From positions 1 through 64,000 of the forward strand of contig NZ_BOMN01000117.1 in assembly GCF_016862215.1 (NCBI RefSeq): 64,000 nucleotides of DNA, read 5' to 3'. The position numbers and the translations under genes were made by a program. The notes beneath the pieces were generated by a model, which saw nothing but the letters and a program-made list of their open reading frames with translations, searched no databases and was not told where the DNA came from. Each line of letters begins with the position of its first letter. Position 1 is the first letter of the stretch. Below are positions 25,781-35,182 of this stretch, one piece after another. The stretch comes from Winogradskya humida (GTDB lineage: Bacteria > Actinomycetota > Actinomycetes > Mycobacteriales > Micromonosporaceae).

Positions 25781-26865
25781 CAGAAGATCACGACCGAGCG
25801 CAGCACGCCGCCGCCGTGCATCTTGGCGAAGGCCTCCTCGACCTGGTCCAGGCGGATCTCCTCGGTGACGAACGCGTCGAGGTCGAGCCGGCCCTGCTTG
25901 TAGAGCTCGGTCAGCATCGGGAAGTCCCGGGTCGGCAGGCAGTCGCCGTACCAGCTGCTCTTCAGCGCACCGCCGCGGCCGAAGACGTCGGCCAGCGGCA
26001 GCTCGATCGTCATGTCCGGGGTCGGCACGCCGACCAGCACCACCGTGCCGGCCAGGTCACGGGCGTAGAACGCCTGCTTGTACGTCTCCGGGTGACCGAC
26101 CGCCTCGATGACGACGTCCGCGCCGTTGCCACCGGTCAGCGCCTGCACCTCGGCGACGACGTCCTTGCCCCGCGCGTTGATCGTGTGGGTGGCGCCGAAC
26201 TTGCGGGCCCACTCCAGCTTCTGGTCGTCGGTGTCGATCGCGATGATCGTCGTGGCGCCGGCCAGCGCCGCACCCGCGACCGCACCGTCGCCGACCCCGC
26301 CACAGCCGATGACCGCGACCGAGTCACCGCGGGTCACCCCGCCGGTGTTGATCGACGCGCCGATCCCCGCCATGACGCCGCAACCCAGCAGCCCCACGGC
26401 CGCGGGCCGGGCCTCCGGGTCGACCTTCGTGCACTGCCCCGCCGCGACCAGGGTCTTCTCCACGAACGCCCCGATGCCGAGCGCGGGCGACAGCTCGGTG
26501 CCGTCCTCCAGCGTCATCTTCTGGGTCGCGTTGTGGGTGTTGAAGCAGTACCACGGCTTGCCTTTGCGGCAGGCGCGGCAGTCACCGCAGACCGCCCGCC
26601 AGTTCAGGACGACAAAATCGCCCGGGGCGACCTCGGTCACCCCGGCACCGACGGACTCCACGATCCCCGCGGCCTCATGGCCGAGCAGGAACGGGTAGTC
26701 GTCGTTGATCCCGCCCTCGCGGTAATGCAGGTCGGTGTGACAGACCCCGCAGGCCTGCACCTTCACGACGGCTTCGCCGGGACCCGGGTCCGGCACGATG
26801 ATCGTGGTGACCTCGACGGGGGCACCCTTGGCGCGGGAGATGACTCCGTTGACTCGCTGGCTCAT
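25780..26865 (-). CDS. mscR: S-(hydroxymethyl)mycothiol dehydrogenase
   Basis: Zinc alcohol dehydrogenase oxidising the formaldehyde-mycothiol adduct with NAD. The 361-residue chain has the catalytic-zinc motif ACGVCHTDLHYREGG, the GHEAAGIVESVG motif and the structural-zinc cysteines CGDCRACRKGKPWYC. The NAD fold reads VIGCGGVGDGAVAGA with IAIDTDDQKLEWA. A high overall match to actinomycete MscR makes the call firm. ATG at 26865 preferred over GTG at 26871. Divergent from the TPM gene. Confidence 0.94.
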   Translation of the reverse strand: MSQRVNGVISRAKGAPVEVTTIIVPDPGPGEAVVKVQACGVCHTDLHYREGGINDDYPFLLGHEAAGIVESVGAGVTEVAPGDFVVLNWRAVCGDCRACRKGKPWYCFNTHNATQKMTLEDGTELSPALGIGAFVEKTLVAAGQCTKVDPEARPAAVGLLGCGVMAGIGASINTGGVTRGDSVAVIGCGGVGDGAVAGAALAGATTIIAIDTDDQKLEWARKFGATHTINARGKDVVAEVQALTGGNGADVVIEAVGHPETYKQAFYARDLAGTVVLVGVPTPDMTIELPLADVFGRGGALKSSWYGDCLPTRDFPMLTELYKQGRLDLDAFVTEEIRLDQVEEAFAKMHGGGVLRSVVIF

Positions 26866-26908
26866 ATGCACAACCTTGCCATCCGAACCTGGGATCTAGG
26901 GTGGGCGG

Positions 26909-29041
26909 GTGACCTTCGCCCGACGCGTACTCCTGCTGGTCCTGGCACTGCTCCTCGTGCCCGCACCCGCGCTCGCAGACCCACCGGCGCGCCTCGCCAC
27001 CCAGGTGACCGACGCGACGGGCGCACTCGGCAGCGGCCGCGGCTCGGTCGACTCCGCGCTGGCCGCCTTGCAGAAATCGACCGGCATCCAGCTCTTCGTC
27101 GTTTTCGTCGACTCCTTCGACGGCACCGCCGCCCAGACGTGGACGGACCAGACCGCCCAGCTCAGCGATCTGGGAGACCGCGACGCTCTGCTCGCGGTCG
27201 CCACCGGTGACCGGGCGTACGCGTATTCGTTCCCCGACGACTCCCGCATCACCGACGACGAACTCGCCGACGTCGCGTCCCAGGACATCGAGCCGGCTCT
27301 GGCCAAGAGCGACTGGGACGGTGCCGTTGTCGCGGCCGCCTCGGGCTATGAGGACGCGGCCGGCGCCGGTGGCAGCGGTTCCGGCGTCTGGATCGTTGTG
27401 CTCCTCGCCGTGATCATCATCGGCGCCCTGATCTGGGTCTTTCTTCGTCGTCGCCGGCGCGCCCCGGCTCCCGCTTCGCCGGGTTGGACGGGATCTGCTG
27501 GGCCGGGTGGGCCGGGTGGGCCTATTGGCGCGGGTGGGCAGGCTGGTGCGGGTGGGCCCGGTGGACAGGTTGGGCCTGCTGGGCCAACGACTGAGGCTTT
27601 GACAGCTGAGGCGAATGCGCTGCTCATCGAGCTGGACGACGACCTCCGCGAGAGTGAGAGCGAGCTTTCCCTGGCGAGCGCGCAGTACGGCACGGGTGAG
27701 ACCGCCCGGTTCCGGACGGCGCTGGAGGCCTCCCGCCAGGACGTGGCGGAGGCGTTCCGGCTGCGGATGACGCTGGAGGACACCCCCGCACCCGACGAGC
27801 CCGCGCGGCGGCAGATCCTGGGCGAGATCATCGCCCGGTGCAAGGCCGCCGACGAGCGCCTGGACGCCGAATCGGAAGCATTCGACCGGCTCCGCGACCT
27901 GGAAGGCAGGGCCGATCAGGCCGCCACGGAGGTCGAGGCACGCAAGCTGGCCGTGGAGGGCACGCTCCCTGCGGCGGCAACAGCACTTCAAAATCTCATT
28001 GATCAGTACGCGGGCCAGACCGTCAACGCCATCTCCAGCAACATCGACCAGGCCCGCGAACGCCTCCAGTTCACCGCCACAGCGATCGACCAGGCGCGCG
28101 CCGCCCTCGCCGCTGCGCCTACCCCTACCTCTCCTACTGCTCCCACTTCTTCCACCGAGTCGACATCTTCGACCGTTCCGGGTGGCAATCGGGCGGAGGC
28201 TGCGCTGGCCGTGCGGGCGGCGGAACAGGCTGTTTCCCAGGCCGAGCAACTTGTCGCGGCCGTGCACCGGGCGGCCGACGACGTGGTGACGGCCCGCACC
28301 GCCGCGGACGCCCTCATCTCCGAACTGGAATCGGAGATCGCCACAGCACACTCCCTACCCACACAGGCTGGCCTCACCGCCGCCGTCACGGGGGCGGAGA
28401 CGGCGCTCTCTTCGGTGCGTACGCAGCTTTCCTCGCCCAGGACCGACCCCGTGCAGGCGGTCGCCACGTTGCAGTCCGCTGACGGCGTCCTCGACCGGGC
28501 TCTTGCGAACGCACAGGACGCGGCCGAACGATCCGCCCGCAACCAGGCCCTGCTCAACCAGGCCCTCCCGGTGGCCAGGGCCGAAGTCGCGGCCGCGACC
28601 GACTTCATCTCCACCCGGCGCGGAGCGGTCGACGCGGGCGCCCGCGGATCGTTGTCAGAGGCCCAACGCCACCTGGCCCTGGCTGAATCCCTCGCCCCGT
28701 CCGACCCGGCCACCGCCCTGAACCACGCCCAGCAAGCCCAGAGCCTCGCCTCTTCCGCAACCCGATCCGCCCACGCCGATGTGCAGTCCTGGTCCGGCGG
28801 CGGCGGTGGGTTCAGCGGCGGCGGGCCGGGTTATGGCGGTCAGCGCGGTGGCTTCGACGCGGGCTCGTTCGCGGGCGCGGTCCTCGGCGGCATCCTCGCC
28901 GGCGGCGGAGGCGGCAGGTCGCACGGAGGGGGCTGGTCAGGCGGCGGTTTCGGCGGCAGCTCGACCCGCGGCCGTCGCACCGGCGGTGGCGGAGGCGGCG
29001 GGGGTGGCGGCGGCCGTCGTGGCGGCGGTGGGCGCTTCTGA
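26909..29041 (+). CDS. TPM-domain protein with coiled coil and glycine-rich tail
   Basis: A 710-residue envelope protein. Residues 1-23 are a signal peptide (LLLVLALLLVPAPALA). A TPM (TLP18.3/Psb32/MOLO-1) domain follows at ~30-150 and a membrane helix at ~162-183. A Gly/Pro-rich linker leads to ~350 residues of alanine-rich coiled coil, and the C-terminus is extremely glycine-rich. The same layout occurs in many actinomycetes. The TPM domain may be a phosphatase or a repair/assembly factor, unproven. GTG start. Confidence 0.85.
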   Translation: MTFARRVLLLVLALLLVPAPALADPPARLATQVTDATGALGSGRGSVDSALAALQKSTGIQLFVVFVDSFDGTAAQTWTDQTAQLSDLGDRDALLAVATGDRAYAYSFPDDSRITDDELADVASQDIEPALAKSDWDGAVVAAASGYEDAAGAGGSGSGVWIVVLLAVIIIGALIWVFLRRRRRAPAPASPGWTGSAGPGGPGGPIGAGGQAGAGGPGGQVGPAGPTTEALTAEANALLIELDDDLRESESELSLASAQYGTGETARFRTALEASRQDVAEAFRLRMTLEDTPAPDEPARRQILGEIIARCKAADERLDAESEAFDRLRDLEGRADQAATEVEARKLAVEGTLPAAATALQNLIDQYAGQTVNAISSNIDQARERLQFTATAIDQARAALAAAPTPTSPTAPTSSTESTSSTVPGGNRAEAALAVRAAEQAVSQAEQLVAAVHRAADDVVTARTAADALISELESEIATAHSLPTQAGLTAAVTGAETALSSVRTQLSSPRTDPVQAVATLQSADGVLDRALANAQDAAERSARNQALLNQALPVARAEVAAATDFISTRRGAVDAGARGSLSEAQRHLALAESLAPSDPATALNHAQQAQSLASSATRSAHADVQSWSGGGGGFSGGGPGYGGQRGGFDAGSFAGAVLGGILAGGGGGRSHGGGWSGGGFGGSSTRGRRTGGGGGGGGGGGRRGGGGRF

Positions 29042-29204
29042 CCCGGTCAAACGCACGGCGGCCGGTCGGCAGCTTCACCCGCGGCCCTGTCCAGGCGGGC
29101 AACCGCAGAGCACCGATGACCGGCTGTCGGCGAGACGATCCTGCCGATGGGCGGGACCGTTCTGCGGGCGGTTAGTGAAGGTCGGGCGTCGCTATCGTGT
29201 GGCC

Positions 29205-29918
29205 GTGGACGACGAAGCTGAGTTGCACGCGGCGCTCGATCTGGCGGTCCGGGACGCGGCTGGGGCGTGGCGCTTCATAGCGATGTTCGCCGAGCGGTAC
29301 GCGACTCCGCTGGTTGCGCAGGACGGTTACGGAGATGAGGAGCTTCGGGCCGCCGCGGCGGCGCTGGGCTTCGGATTTCCGGAGGCGCTGCTGGTGGCGT
29401 ACCGGATGATTGGTCGGCGTCGTGATCTGACCCGCAGGCAGGACGTCCTGCTCAGCCCCGATCGGGTGTACGTCGATTACACCGGCGGGGTGCTGGTCTT
29501 CCGGGTGGAGAACCAGAACGTCGTCCAGTGGGGAATCCCGCTGTCAGCGATCGCGGAGCCCGACCCGCCGGTGCTGCTGCGCCTGGAGTCCGGCTGGCGT
29601 CCTTATCTCGACCGCGTCTCGCTGGCCTGTGTAGAGATGGTTCTGTCGGAGTGGATGCTGGCCGATGAACCGGCGGACAACCGGGAGCTTGACGACGAGG
29701 CCGTCGCGACGCTGGAGCGGCGGTTCCGGCGGTTACCGATGCCGGATTACGTGCTCTGGGCCGATCCCGATGGGAAACCGATGCGGTGGTTCAGCGGTCT
29801 GGGCGCGATTCTGCGGGAGGACGCAGGCCATTGGCTCTGGGTCCGGGCGGACAACGCCGGGGCGGTCGCGGCGGTGCGGCAGGCGCTGCCTGGTGACTGG
29901 CTGATGGTCGAGGACTAA
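29205..29918 (+). CDS. SMI1/KNR4-like domain protein
   Basis: A 237-residue protein with the loosely conserved SMI1/KNR4 pattern: an acidic helical start, GFPEALLVAYRMIGRRRD, then a beta-rich region (VYVDYTGGVLVFRVENQNVVQWGIPL) and a C-terminal segment rich in tryptophan. Such proteins are often immunity or scaffold proteins, but no toxin is visible nearby. The start is a GTG at 29205 (29199 also possible). The tail overlaps the convergent MarR gene by four bases. Confidence 0.65.
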   Translation: MDDEAELHAALDLAVRDAAGAWRFIAMFAERYATPLVAQDGYGDEELRAAAAALGFGFPEALLVAYRMIGRRRDLTRRQDVLLSPDRVYVDYTGGVLVFRVENQNVVQWGIPLSAIAEPDPPVLLRLESGWRPYLDRVSLACVEMVLSEWMLADEPADNRELDDEAVATLERRFRRLPMPDYVLWADPDGKPMRWFSGLGAILREDAGHWLWVRADNAGAVAAVRQALPGDWLMVED

Positions 29919-30376
29919 CGGGGCTCTTCGGGGGTGTCGAGGAGGGCTTCGCAGAGTTTGGTCAGCTGGCGTACCTGAGGGGTGGTCAGGCGGTCGAAGA
30001 CCAGCTGCTGGACCGACTCGGCGTGGCCGGGTGCGGCCTCGACGACCTTGGCGTAACCGTCCTCGGTGAGGACGGCGATCTGGACGCGGCCGTCTTCCGG
30101 GTCCCGTTCGCGGCGGACCCAGCCCTGGGCCTCCAGGCGGGCGACCACGTGGGAGAGGCGAGAGAGGGAGGCGCTGGCCCTTTTGGCGAGGCGGCTCATC
30201 GGGAGGCGGCGGTCGTCGCGTTCCGAGAGGGTCGACAGGACGAGGTAGCCCATGTGGGTGAGGCCGGCGTCCCGCTGGAGCTGGCCCTCGAGGGCGGCCG
30301 GGACCTTGACGAGCACCTCGACCAGTTTGCGCCACGCCTGTTGCTGCTCGTCGGTCAACCACCGCGGCTCGTCCAT
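29915..30376 (-). CDS. MarR-family transcriptional regulator
   Basis: A 153-residue winged-helix regulator. The recognition segment is RLAKRASASLSRLSHVVARLEAQGWV and the wing reads RRERDPEDGRVQIAVLTEDG, both MarR hallmarks. The flanking helices should form the dimer. The typical target is an adjacent gene or itself; the neighbours give no clear inducer. The downstream region contains a large hairpin before the cupin gene. Confidence 0.9.
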   Translation of the reverse strand: MDEPRWLTDEQQQAWRKLVEVLVKVPAALEGQLQRDAGLTHMGYLVLSTLSERDDRRLPMSRLAKRASASLSRLSHVVARLEAQGWVRRERDPEDGRVQIAVLTEDGYAKVVEAAPGHAESVQQLVFDRLTTPQVRQLTKLCEALLDTPEEPR

Positions 30377-30515
30377 GGCAGCAGGTTAGTAAGCGCCGGG
30401 CAGGCCGTGTTGCACGGGGCTCCCACGCCTCAGGCAAACAACGGGCAAACAACGGAGCCGGTCGATCGACTTTCTTGAAGCGTCAAGAGTAAGGTTCGGC
30501 CCGGCTCAACCCCTC

Positions 30516-30571
30516 GTCACGGCGCTGGGGCCGGCTGGCTGGGGGGCCACAGCCGGCCCCGGCACCGTGAC
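30516..30571. terminator. Long imperfect hairpin
   Basis: Arms of 22 bases (30516-30537 and 30550-30571) match at 20 positions around a 12-base loop. The structure lies downstream of the minus-strand cupin gene and upstream of the minus-strand MarR gene. It lacks a T-run, so a terminator role is probable but not certain. Confidence 0.5.
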
Positions 30572-30629
30572 GCCCGGCCATGATCAGCCCGGCCGCGATA
30601 AGCCCGGGCCATAGTCAGCTCAGCCGGGA

Positions 30630-31019
30630 TCAGCTCGCCGGCGGCTCGTCCTTGCCGGCTTCTTCGAGCTTGTCGGCCTCTTCCTTGGTCTTGTGAACGG
30701 CGCCGTCAGCGTGCTCCGGCGGCCCGTAGACCGTGTAGAGGACGAGCGGGTTGGGGCCGTCGTTCACGAAGTTGTGCTTGTGGCCGGCGGGCACCACCAC
30801 GAGGTCACCCTGGGCGACCTTGCGGGTCTGGCCGCTCACCTTGGCCTCGCCGACGCCGCTCACGAACGTGAGGATCTGGTCCACCTCGTGGACCTCCTCG
30901 CCGATCTCGCCACCCGGCGGGATCGTCATGACGACGAGCTGGGTGTGTTTCCCCGTCCACAGCACCTGGCGGAAGTCGGGGTTCTTCTCGGCAATCGTGG
31001 CGATCGTGTAGTGCTCCAT
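30630..31019 (-). CDS. Cupin-domain protein
   Basis: A 129-residue single-domain cupin from the ATG at 31019 (MEHYTIATIAEKNPDFRQVL). The two cupin motifs are GGEIGEEVHEVDQILTFVSG and GDLVVVPAGHKHNFVN, providing the His/Glu metal ligands. A charged tail (KTKEEADKLEEAGKD) follows. A metal-dependent enzyme or sugar/acid binder; the substrate is unknown. Confidence 0.88.
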   Translation of the reverse strand: MEHYTIATIAEKNPDFRQVLWTGKHTQLVVMTIPPGGEIGEEVHEVDQILTFVSGVGEAKVSGQTRKVAQGDLVVVPAGHKHNFVNDGPNPLVLYTVYGPPEHADGAVHKTKEEADKLEEAGKDEPPAS

Positions 31020-31052
31020 GCCGATCACATACCCGTAACCGGGCCCGCACAA

Positions 31053-32819
31053 TCAGGGATTGCGTGATCGCAAGCGGGTGCCCGCGCCGAGGGACGCGAC
31101 CGGTGCCGGCTTGCCGATCAGGTAACCCTGGACGAAGTCGACGCCGAACTCGCGCAGCATCCGCAGGGTGGGCTCGTCCTGGACGTACTCGGCGACGGTG
31201 TGGATGCCGTACGCCTGGCAGACCTGGACCAGCGCCTGCACGAGCACCTGGTCCTGGGGGTTGTTGACCAGGTCGCGCACGTACTCCCCGTCGATCTTGA
31301 CCAGGTCGATCGGGAAGAGTCGCAGGTAGCGGAACGACGCGTAGCCGGAGCCGAAGTCGTCGAGCGCGAGCTGGCAGCCGAGGTCGCGGATGCGGTCGGC
31401 GAAGATGCGCGCTTCGCTCAGGTTGCCGATCAGCGCGGTCTCCGTGATCTCGAACGTCAGCTGCTCGGCGTTCACGGCGTACCGATCAAAAAGGGCCTCG
31501 ACCTCCGCGGTCAGGCGCGGATCCCCGACCGTACGCCCGGAGAGGTTGATCTGGAACGCGTGTGTGGGCAGGGAGGCCGCGAGATCGAGCGCGTGCTCGA
31601 CCACCCACAGGTCGATGTCGTAGACGGCGTCGAGGCGTTCGGCGGTGTCGAGCACCTGGATCGGCGACTGGGGCGTGCCGTTCTCGTCGATCACGCGTAA
31701 CAGCAGCTCGTGGCGGAGAACCCGGTTGGTCTGGAGCTCGAGGATCGGCTGCGCGTAGAGGGTGAACCGGTCGGTGCCGACCGCCGCGGCGACCCGGGTG
31801 CGGTAGGAGCCCTGACGGTCCTTGGCCGGCACCGGGTCGGGCACGAGCGTGACGGGGCGATCCGACTCGCGGGCCTGCCGCCACGCGTGCTCGGCGTCGA
31901 TCAGCAGGTCGTGGCTGCCCGCCTCGCTCTCTGGCCGGAATCGGACAAGACCGGCCCAGGCGCGCGCGTGCACCCACGCCTCGGGCAGCACGAACGGCTG
32001 GGTGCGGATCGCCTCGACGAAAAGATCCGCCTGGCGGCGGGCCATGGCCCAGGACGCCCCGGGCAGCAGGATCGCGATCTCGTTCGGACCGGCGCGGCCC
32101 AGGAGGTTGTCGGGCTGGGCAATACCTTCGAGTACGCGCGCAGCCCGGTGCAGCAGCTCGGCATCGTCCCTGCGCACGCCGTCGGTGCGGTCCGGCTCGA
32201 CCCGCACGACCAGGACCGCGCCGCCACCCTTGCTCTGCGCCTTGTCGACCGCGTCGGCGAAGCGCGCACGGGTGAGCAGGCCAGTGTCGGGATCGGGATC
32301 GATGATCGAGGACTGCACCGTCTCGCCGCGGCGGGAGAGCCGGGCGACCTCGCGGCGGGCGCGCTCGCGCACGGAGACGTCGCGCAGCGCGCCGCGGATG
32401 CCGCTGATGGCACCGTCGCGACCGGCGATCGGCTCGAGCCGGCAGTCGACGTCGAACCAGCCGCCGTCGGCGCGCAGCAGACGCACCGTGGTGCTGGCCG
32501 CCTCGCGGGCCGTCCACGCGCGGGTGATCGAGCCGAGCGCCTTGGCGTGGTCGTCGCGGTGCACGTAGCGGGCCAGGAGCTCCCGGGTGACCTTGGAGCT
32601 GTCGGCGGGCGTGCGGCCGAGCAGGGCCGCCAGGCCGTCGGACCAGACCACCCGATCCCCATCGGCCATATAGAGGAACCAGACCTCACCGTCCACGGGT
32701 GTGCGCGCCTCGGGCAGATGGGCGGGCGTCGGACCCGAGTTGGGGCTCAGCCTCGGACGCCGGGAGAGGCGGTCGCGCAGGGCGCGCGGACGCGGAAAAC
32801 GCTCGTCGGGTGCCGTCAT
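31053..32819 (-). CDS. PAS-GGDEF-EAL protein, probable c-di-GMP phosphodiesterase
   Basis: A 588-residue signalling protein from the ATG at 32819. A PAS-like N-terminal domain (ADGDRVVWSDGLAALLGRTP) is followed by a GGDEF domain whose active-site motif is altered to GPNEI in GRAGPNEIAILLPG, so no cyclase activity is expected. The EAL domain starts ELLLR instead of EALLR but keeps the key residues in NLSGRT, FEITETALIG, LDDFGSGYASF, KIDGEYV and VAEYVQ. c-di-GMP hydrolysis is likely, with the degenerate GGDEF possibly a sensor. No membrane helix. Confidence 0.88.
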   Translation of the reverse strand: MTAPDERFPRPRALRDRLSRRPRLSPNSGPTPAHLPEARTPVDGEVWFLYMADGDRVVWSDGLAALLGRTPADSSKVTRELLARYVHRDDHAKALGSITRAWTAREAASTTVRLLRADGGWFDVDCRLEPIAGRDGAISGIRGALRDVSVRERARREVARLSRRGETVQSSIIDPDPDTGLLTRARFADAVDKAQSKGGGAVLVVRVEPDRTDGVRRDDAELLHRAARVLEGIAQPDNLLGRAGPNEIAILLPGASWAMARRQADLFVEAIRTQPFVLPEAWVHARAWAGLVRFRPESEAGSHDLLIDAEHAWRQARESDRPVTLVPDPVPAKDRQGSYRTRVAAAVGTDRFTLYAQPILELQTNRVLRHELLLRVIDENGTPQSPIQVLDTAERLDAVYDIDLWVVEHALDLAASLPTHAFQINLSGRTVGDPRLTAEVEALFDRYAVNAEQLTFEITETALIGNLSEARIFADRIRDLGCQLALDDFGSGYASFRYLRLFPIDLVKIDGEYVRDLVNNPQDQVLVQALVQVCQAYGIHTVAEYVQDEPTLRMLREFGVDFVQGYLIGKPAPVASLGAGTRLRSRNP

Positions 32820-33192
32820 ACGTCGCCGCCACCTCCCCTCCCGAGTGAACGATGCCCCCGCCCTATTACGACCCGTCACCGGTCGATGTAACAGGGGGCT
32901 TTCGCCCCAATGTTTTCGCACCTGGCCCCAGAACACAAAGAACAGGCTGTTCTCCGCCGATCAGAGCGTGAATTTAGCCGATCGGATGACGGTCTTGCTG
33001 CACTGAGCAACCGTGTGCTTACCCAGAGATCCATGACGGACAGTTACTGCGAGTGGTGACAGTGGAACCAAGAGCAACCACCTCACTCGTGATCTTGCGG
33101 AGGGCCTCCGCGGTCGTGATCGGTAAGCGGTGGATATGGTGGCGGTCCGGGCACAGAGTCGATGACAGAACAGACGTCAGCGAGGACGACGC
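32820..33192. other. Divergent intergenic region
   Basis: 373 bases between the divergently transcribed EAL protein and the Mrr-like gene. It is less GC-rich than its surroundings and should hold both promoters. A short inverted repeat TTGCT-gcactg-AGCAA (32995-33010) is the only regular element. No gene is visible. Confidence 0.5.
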
Positions 33193-34779
33193 ATGGGCAT
33201 CATTCGGGACATGCAGCGCGCGCAAGCGACGCAGGCCGCCGCTGACCAGCGCGGCAACACCGCCGCCGCGCAGCAGCGCCAGCTGATCCGGCGCAACGCC
33301 GACCTGGCGATCGCCGCCGCCCAGCAGGCCGCCGCCGACGCGGACCGCCGGCGCGAGCACCGCCGGCTCTACGCGGAGGCACGCACGGCTGACGCCGCCG
33401 CCGCGAACGCCGACCTGCGCGCCCGGCTCACCGATCTCGACACGCTGCTGCTGTCCACACTGGACGTCGACGACCACATCGATCTCGACCGGTTCAAGAA
33501 GCCGATCAAGGTGCAGCCCTTCGACCCGGGCCCGCTGGGCCGGCCCGTGCCGGAGCCGTCGTGGCCGAGCTACGAGCCGCCGGAGCCCCGCGGCGTCGGC
33601 AAGATCCTCGGCGGGGAGCGGCTGCACGCGCAGCAGGTGGCCGCGGCCCGGCGCGCGTTCGAGCAGGCCAAGGCGCAGTGGGCGGAGCGCGAGCAGCGGC
33701 GTGAACGCCAGCTCGCCGCGCGCCACGCGCAGTACGAGGACTACAAGCAGCGGCACGAGGCGAAGCTGCTCGCGTACAACGCCGAGGTCGACCGGTTCGC
33801 CAAGGCGTTCGCGAGCGCCGACCCCGAGTCGGTGGTCGAGTACTTCGCGATGGTGCTCGGCAACTCCGTCTACCCGGATGACTTCCCGCAGCACTTCCGG
33901 CTCGCGTACCTCCCGAAGCAGCAGCATCTGCTCATCGAATATCACCTGCCGCCCGTCGAGGTGATCCCGGTGATCAAGGATTACCGCTACGACCGGGTCC
34001 GCGACGACCTGCTCGCCTCTCCCCGCGACGAGAACGAGATCCGCCGCCGCTACGCCGAGATCATCGCCATGGTCGCGCTGCGCACCGTGCACGAGGTCGT
34101 CGAGGCGGACCGCGGTGGTCTCGTGGGGAAAGTCCTCTTCAACGGTATCGTCGATACGATCGATAGGAGAACGGGGCAATTCGTGCGCCCGTGCCTGGTC
34201 TCGGTCGCCACCGATCGGGACACCTTCGCGGCGATCAAGCTGCGCCGCGTCGACCCGGTCGCCTGTCTCAAACACCTACAGGGCGATCTCTCGGGTACGC
34301 CCGATCAGCTCGACGGCGTACGCCCCGTCCTCGAATTCGACCGCGAGTCGGACAACGACTTCACCCAGGAGTTCAACGTCCTGCGTGACATCGACGAGCG
34401 CCCCAACCTGGTCTCCATGCCGGCCGCGGAATGGGAGCAGACGATCGCCGACCTCTTCTGCGCCATGGGCCTGTCGATGGGCACGGCCAAGGACGGGCGG
34501 TGGCTGGCCTCCGACCCCCGCCCGCTCTTCGGGGGCCCGGTGGTCATCCACGCCGTACGAGGTCAGGTCGACGTCGCGACGGCTTCCGCGGTCGCCGCCG
34601 AGGTCATCGAGGCGGGGGCGACCAAGGGCATCCTGGTCGCCACGGACGGCTTCCACCCGGCGATCCAGGACGAGCTGACCGGCCGGCCGATCGAGTTGCT
34701 CGACGGGCCGGCCCTGCTCAACCTGCTCGCCGAGCACGCCGGCATCAAGGCGCGGATCGAATCGGATGACCGGTCGTAG
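33193..34779 (+). CDS. Mrr-like restriction-endonuclease-fold protein with coiled-coil N-terminus
   Basis: A 528-residue protein. The first ~220 residues are a long charged coiled coil (alanine, glutamine and arginine rich). The final ~100 residues resemble the Mrr endonuclease core: a VVIHAVRGQVDVATASAVA strand-helix, then GATKGILVATDGFHP and GRPIELLDGPALLNLL. In Mrr the central strand reads Q-x-K and an Asp precedes it; here I see HAV and no Asp, so nuclease activity looks lost. The stop overlaps the convergent cupin gene by 35 bases. Confidence 0.75.
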   Translation: MGIIRDMQRAQATQAAADQRGNTAAAQQRQLIRRNADLAIAAAQQAAADADRRREHRRLYAEARTADAAAANADLRARLTDLDTLLLSTLDVDDHIDLDRFKKPIKVQPFDPGPLGRPVPEPSWPSYEPPEPRGVGKILGGERLHAQQVAAARRAFEQAKAQWAEREQRRERQLAARHAQYEDYKQRHEAKLLAYNAEVDRFAKAFASADPESVVEYFAMVLGNSVYPDDFPQHFRLAYLPKQQHLLIEYHLPPVEVIPVIKDYRYDRVRDDLLASPRDENEIRRRYAEIIAMVALRTVHEVVEADRGGLVGKVLFNGIVDTIDRRTGQFVRPCLVSVATDRDTFAAIKLRRVDPVACLKHLQGDLSGTPDQLDGVRPVLEFDRESDNDFTQEFNVLRDIDERPNLVSMPAAEWEQTIADLFCAMGLSMGTAKDGRWLASDPRPLFGGPVVIHAVRGQVDVATASAVAAEVIEAGATKGILVATDGFHPAIQDELTGRPIELLDGPALLNLLAEHAGIKARIESDDRS

Positions 34780-35131
34780 CGTCGACGTGCGCGGGCACCT
34801 CGTCGTGGCGGTCGCCGACCGTCACGGTCCCGGTCGGCTCGAACATCAGGATGGCCGCGCCGCCGGGTGAGGCCGGCTTGTGCTCGGTGCCGCGCGGGAC
34901 CGTGAAGACGTCGCCCGTACGCAGGACAACCGTGCGGTCCCGCAGCGCGATCTCGAACTCACCATCGAGCACGAGGAAGAACTCGTCGGTGTGGTCGTGC
35001 GCGTGCCAGACGTGCTCGCCCTGCACCTTCGCCACCCGCACGTCGTAGTCGTTGACGCTGGTCACGATGCGCGGGCTCCACGGCGTGTCGAACGTCGCCA
35101 GGGCCGCGGTCAGGGAGATCGGTTCGCTCAT
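34745..35131 (-). CDS. Cupin-domain protein
   Basis: A 128-residue cupin with motif 1 HVWHAHDHTDEFFLVLDGEF and motif 2 GDVFTVPRGTEHKPASP, giving three histidines and a glutamate for a metal. It is divergent from the GlxA-type regulator 51 bases away, its most likely controller. The function is otherwise unknown. Confidence 0.9.
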   Translation of the reverse strand: MSEPISLTAALATFDTPWSPRIVTSVNDYDVRVAKVQGEHVWHAHDHTDEFFLVLDGEFEIALRDRTVVLRTGDVFTVPRGTEHKPASPGGAAILMFEPTGTVTVGDRHDEVPAHVDATTGHPIRSAP

Positions 35132-35182
35132 GCTTTGAGATTGGCGGTTTTATCAGTACGCCGTGAGTGCTAGAAATCGCGT

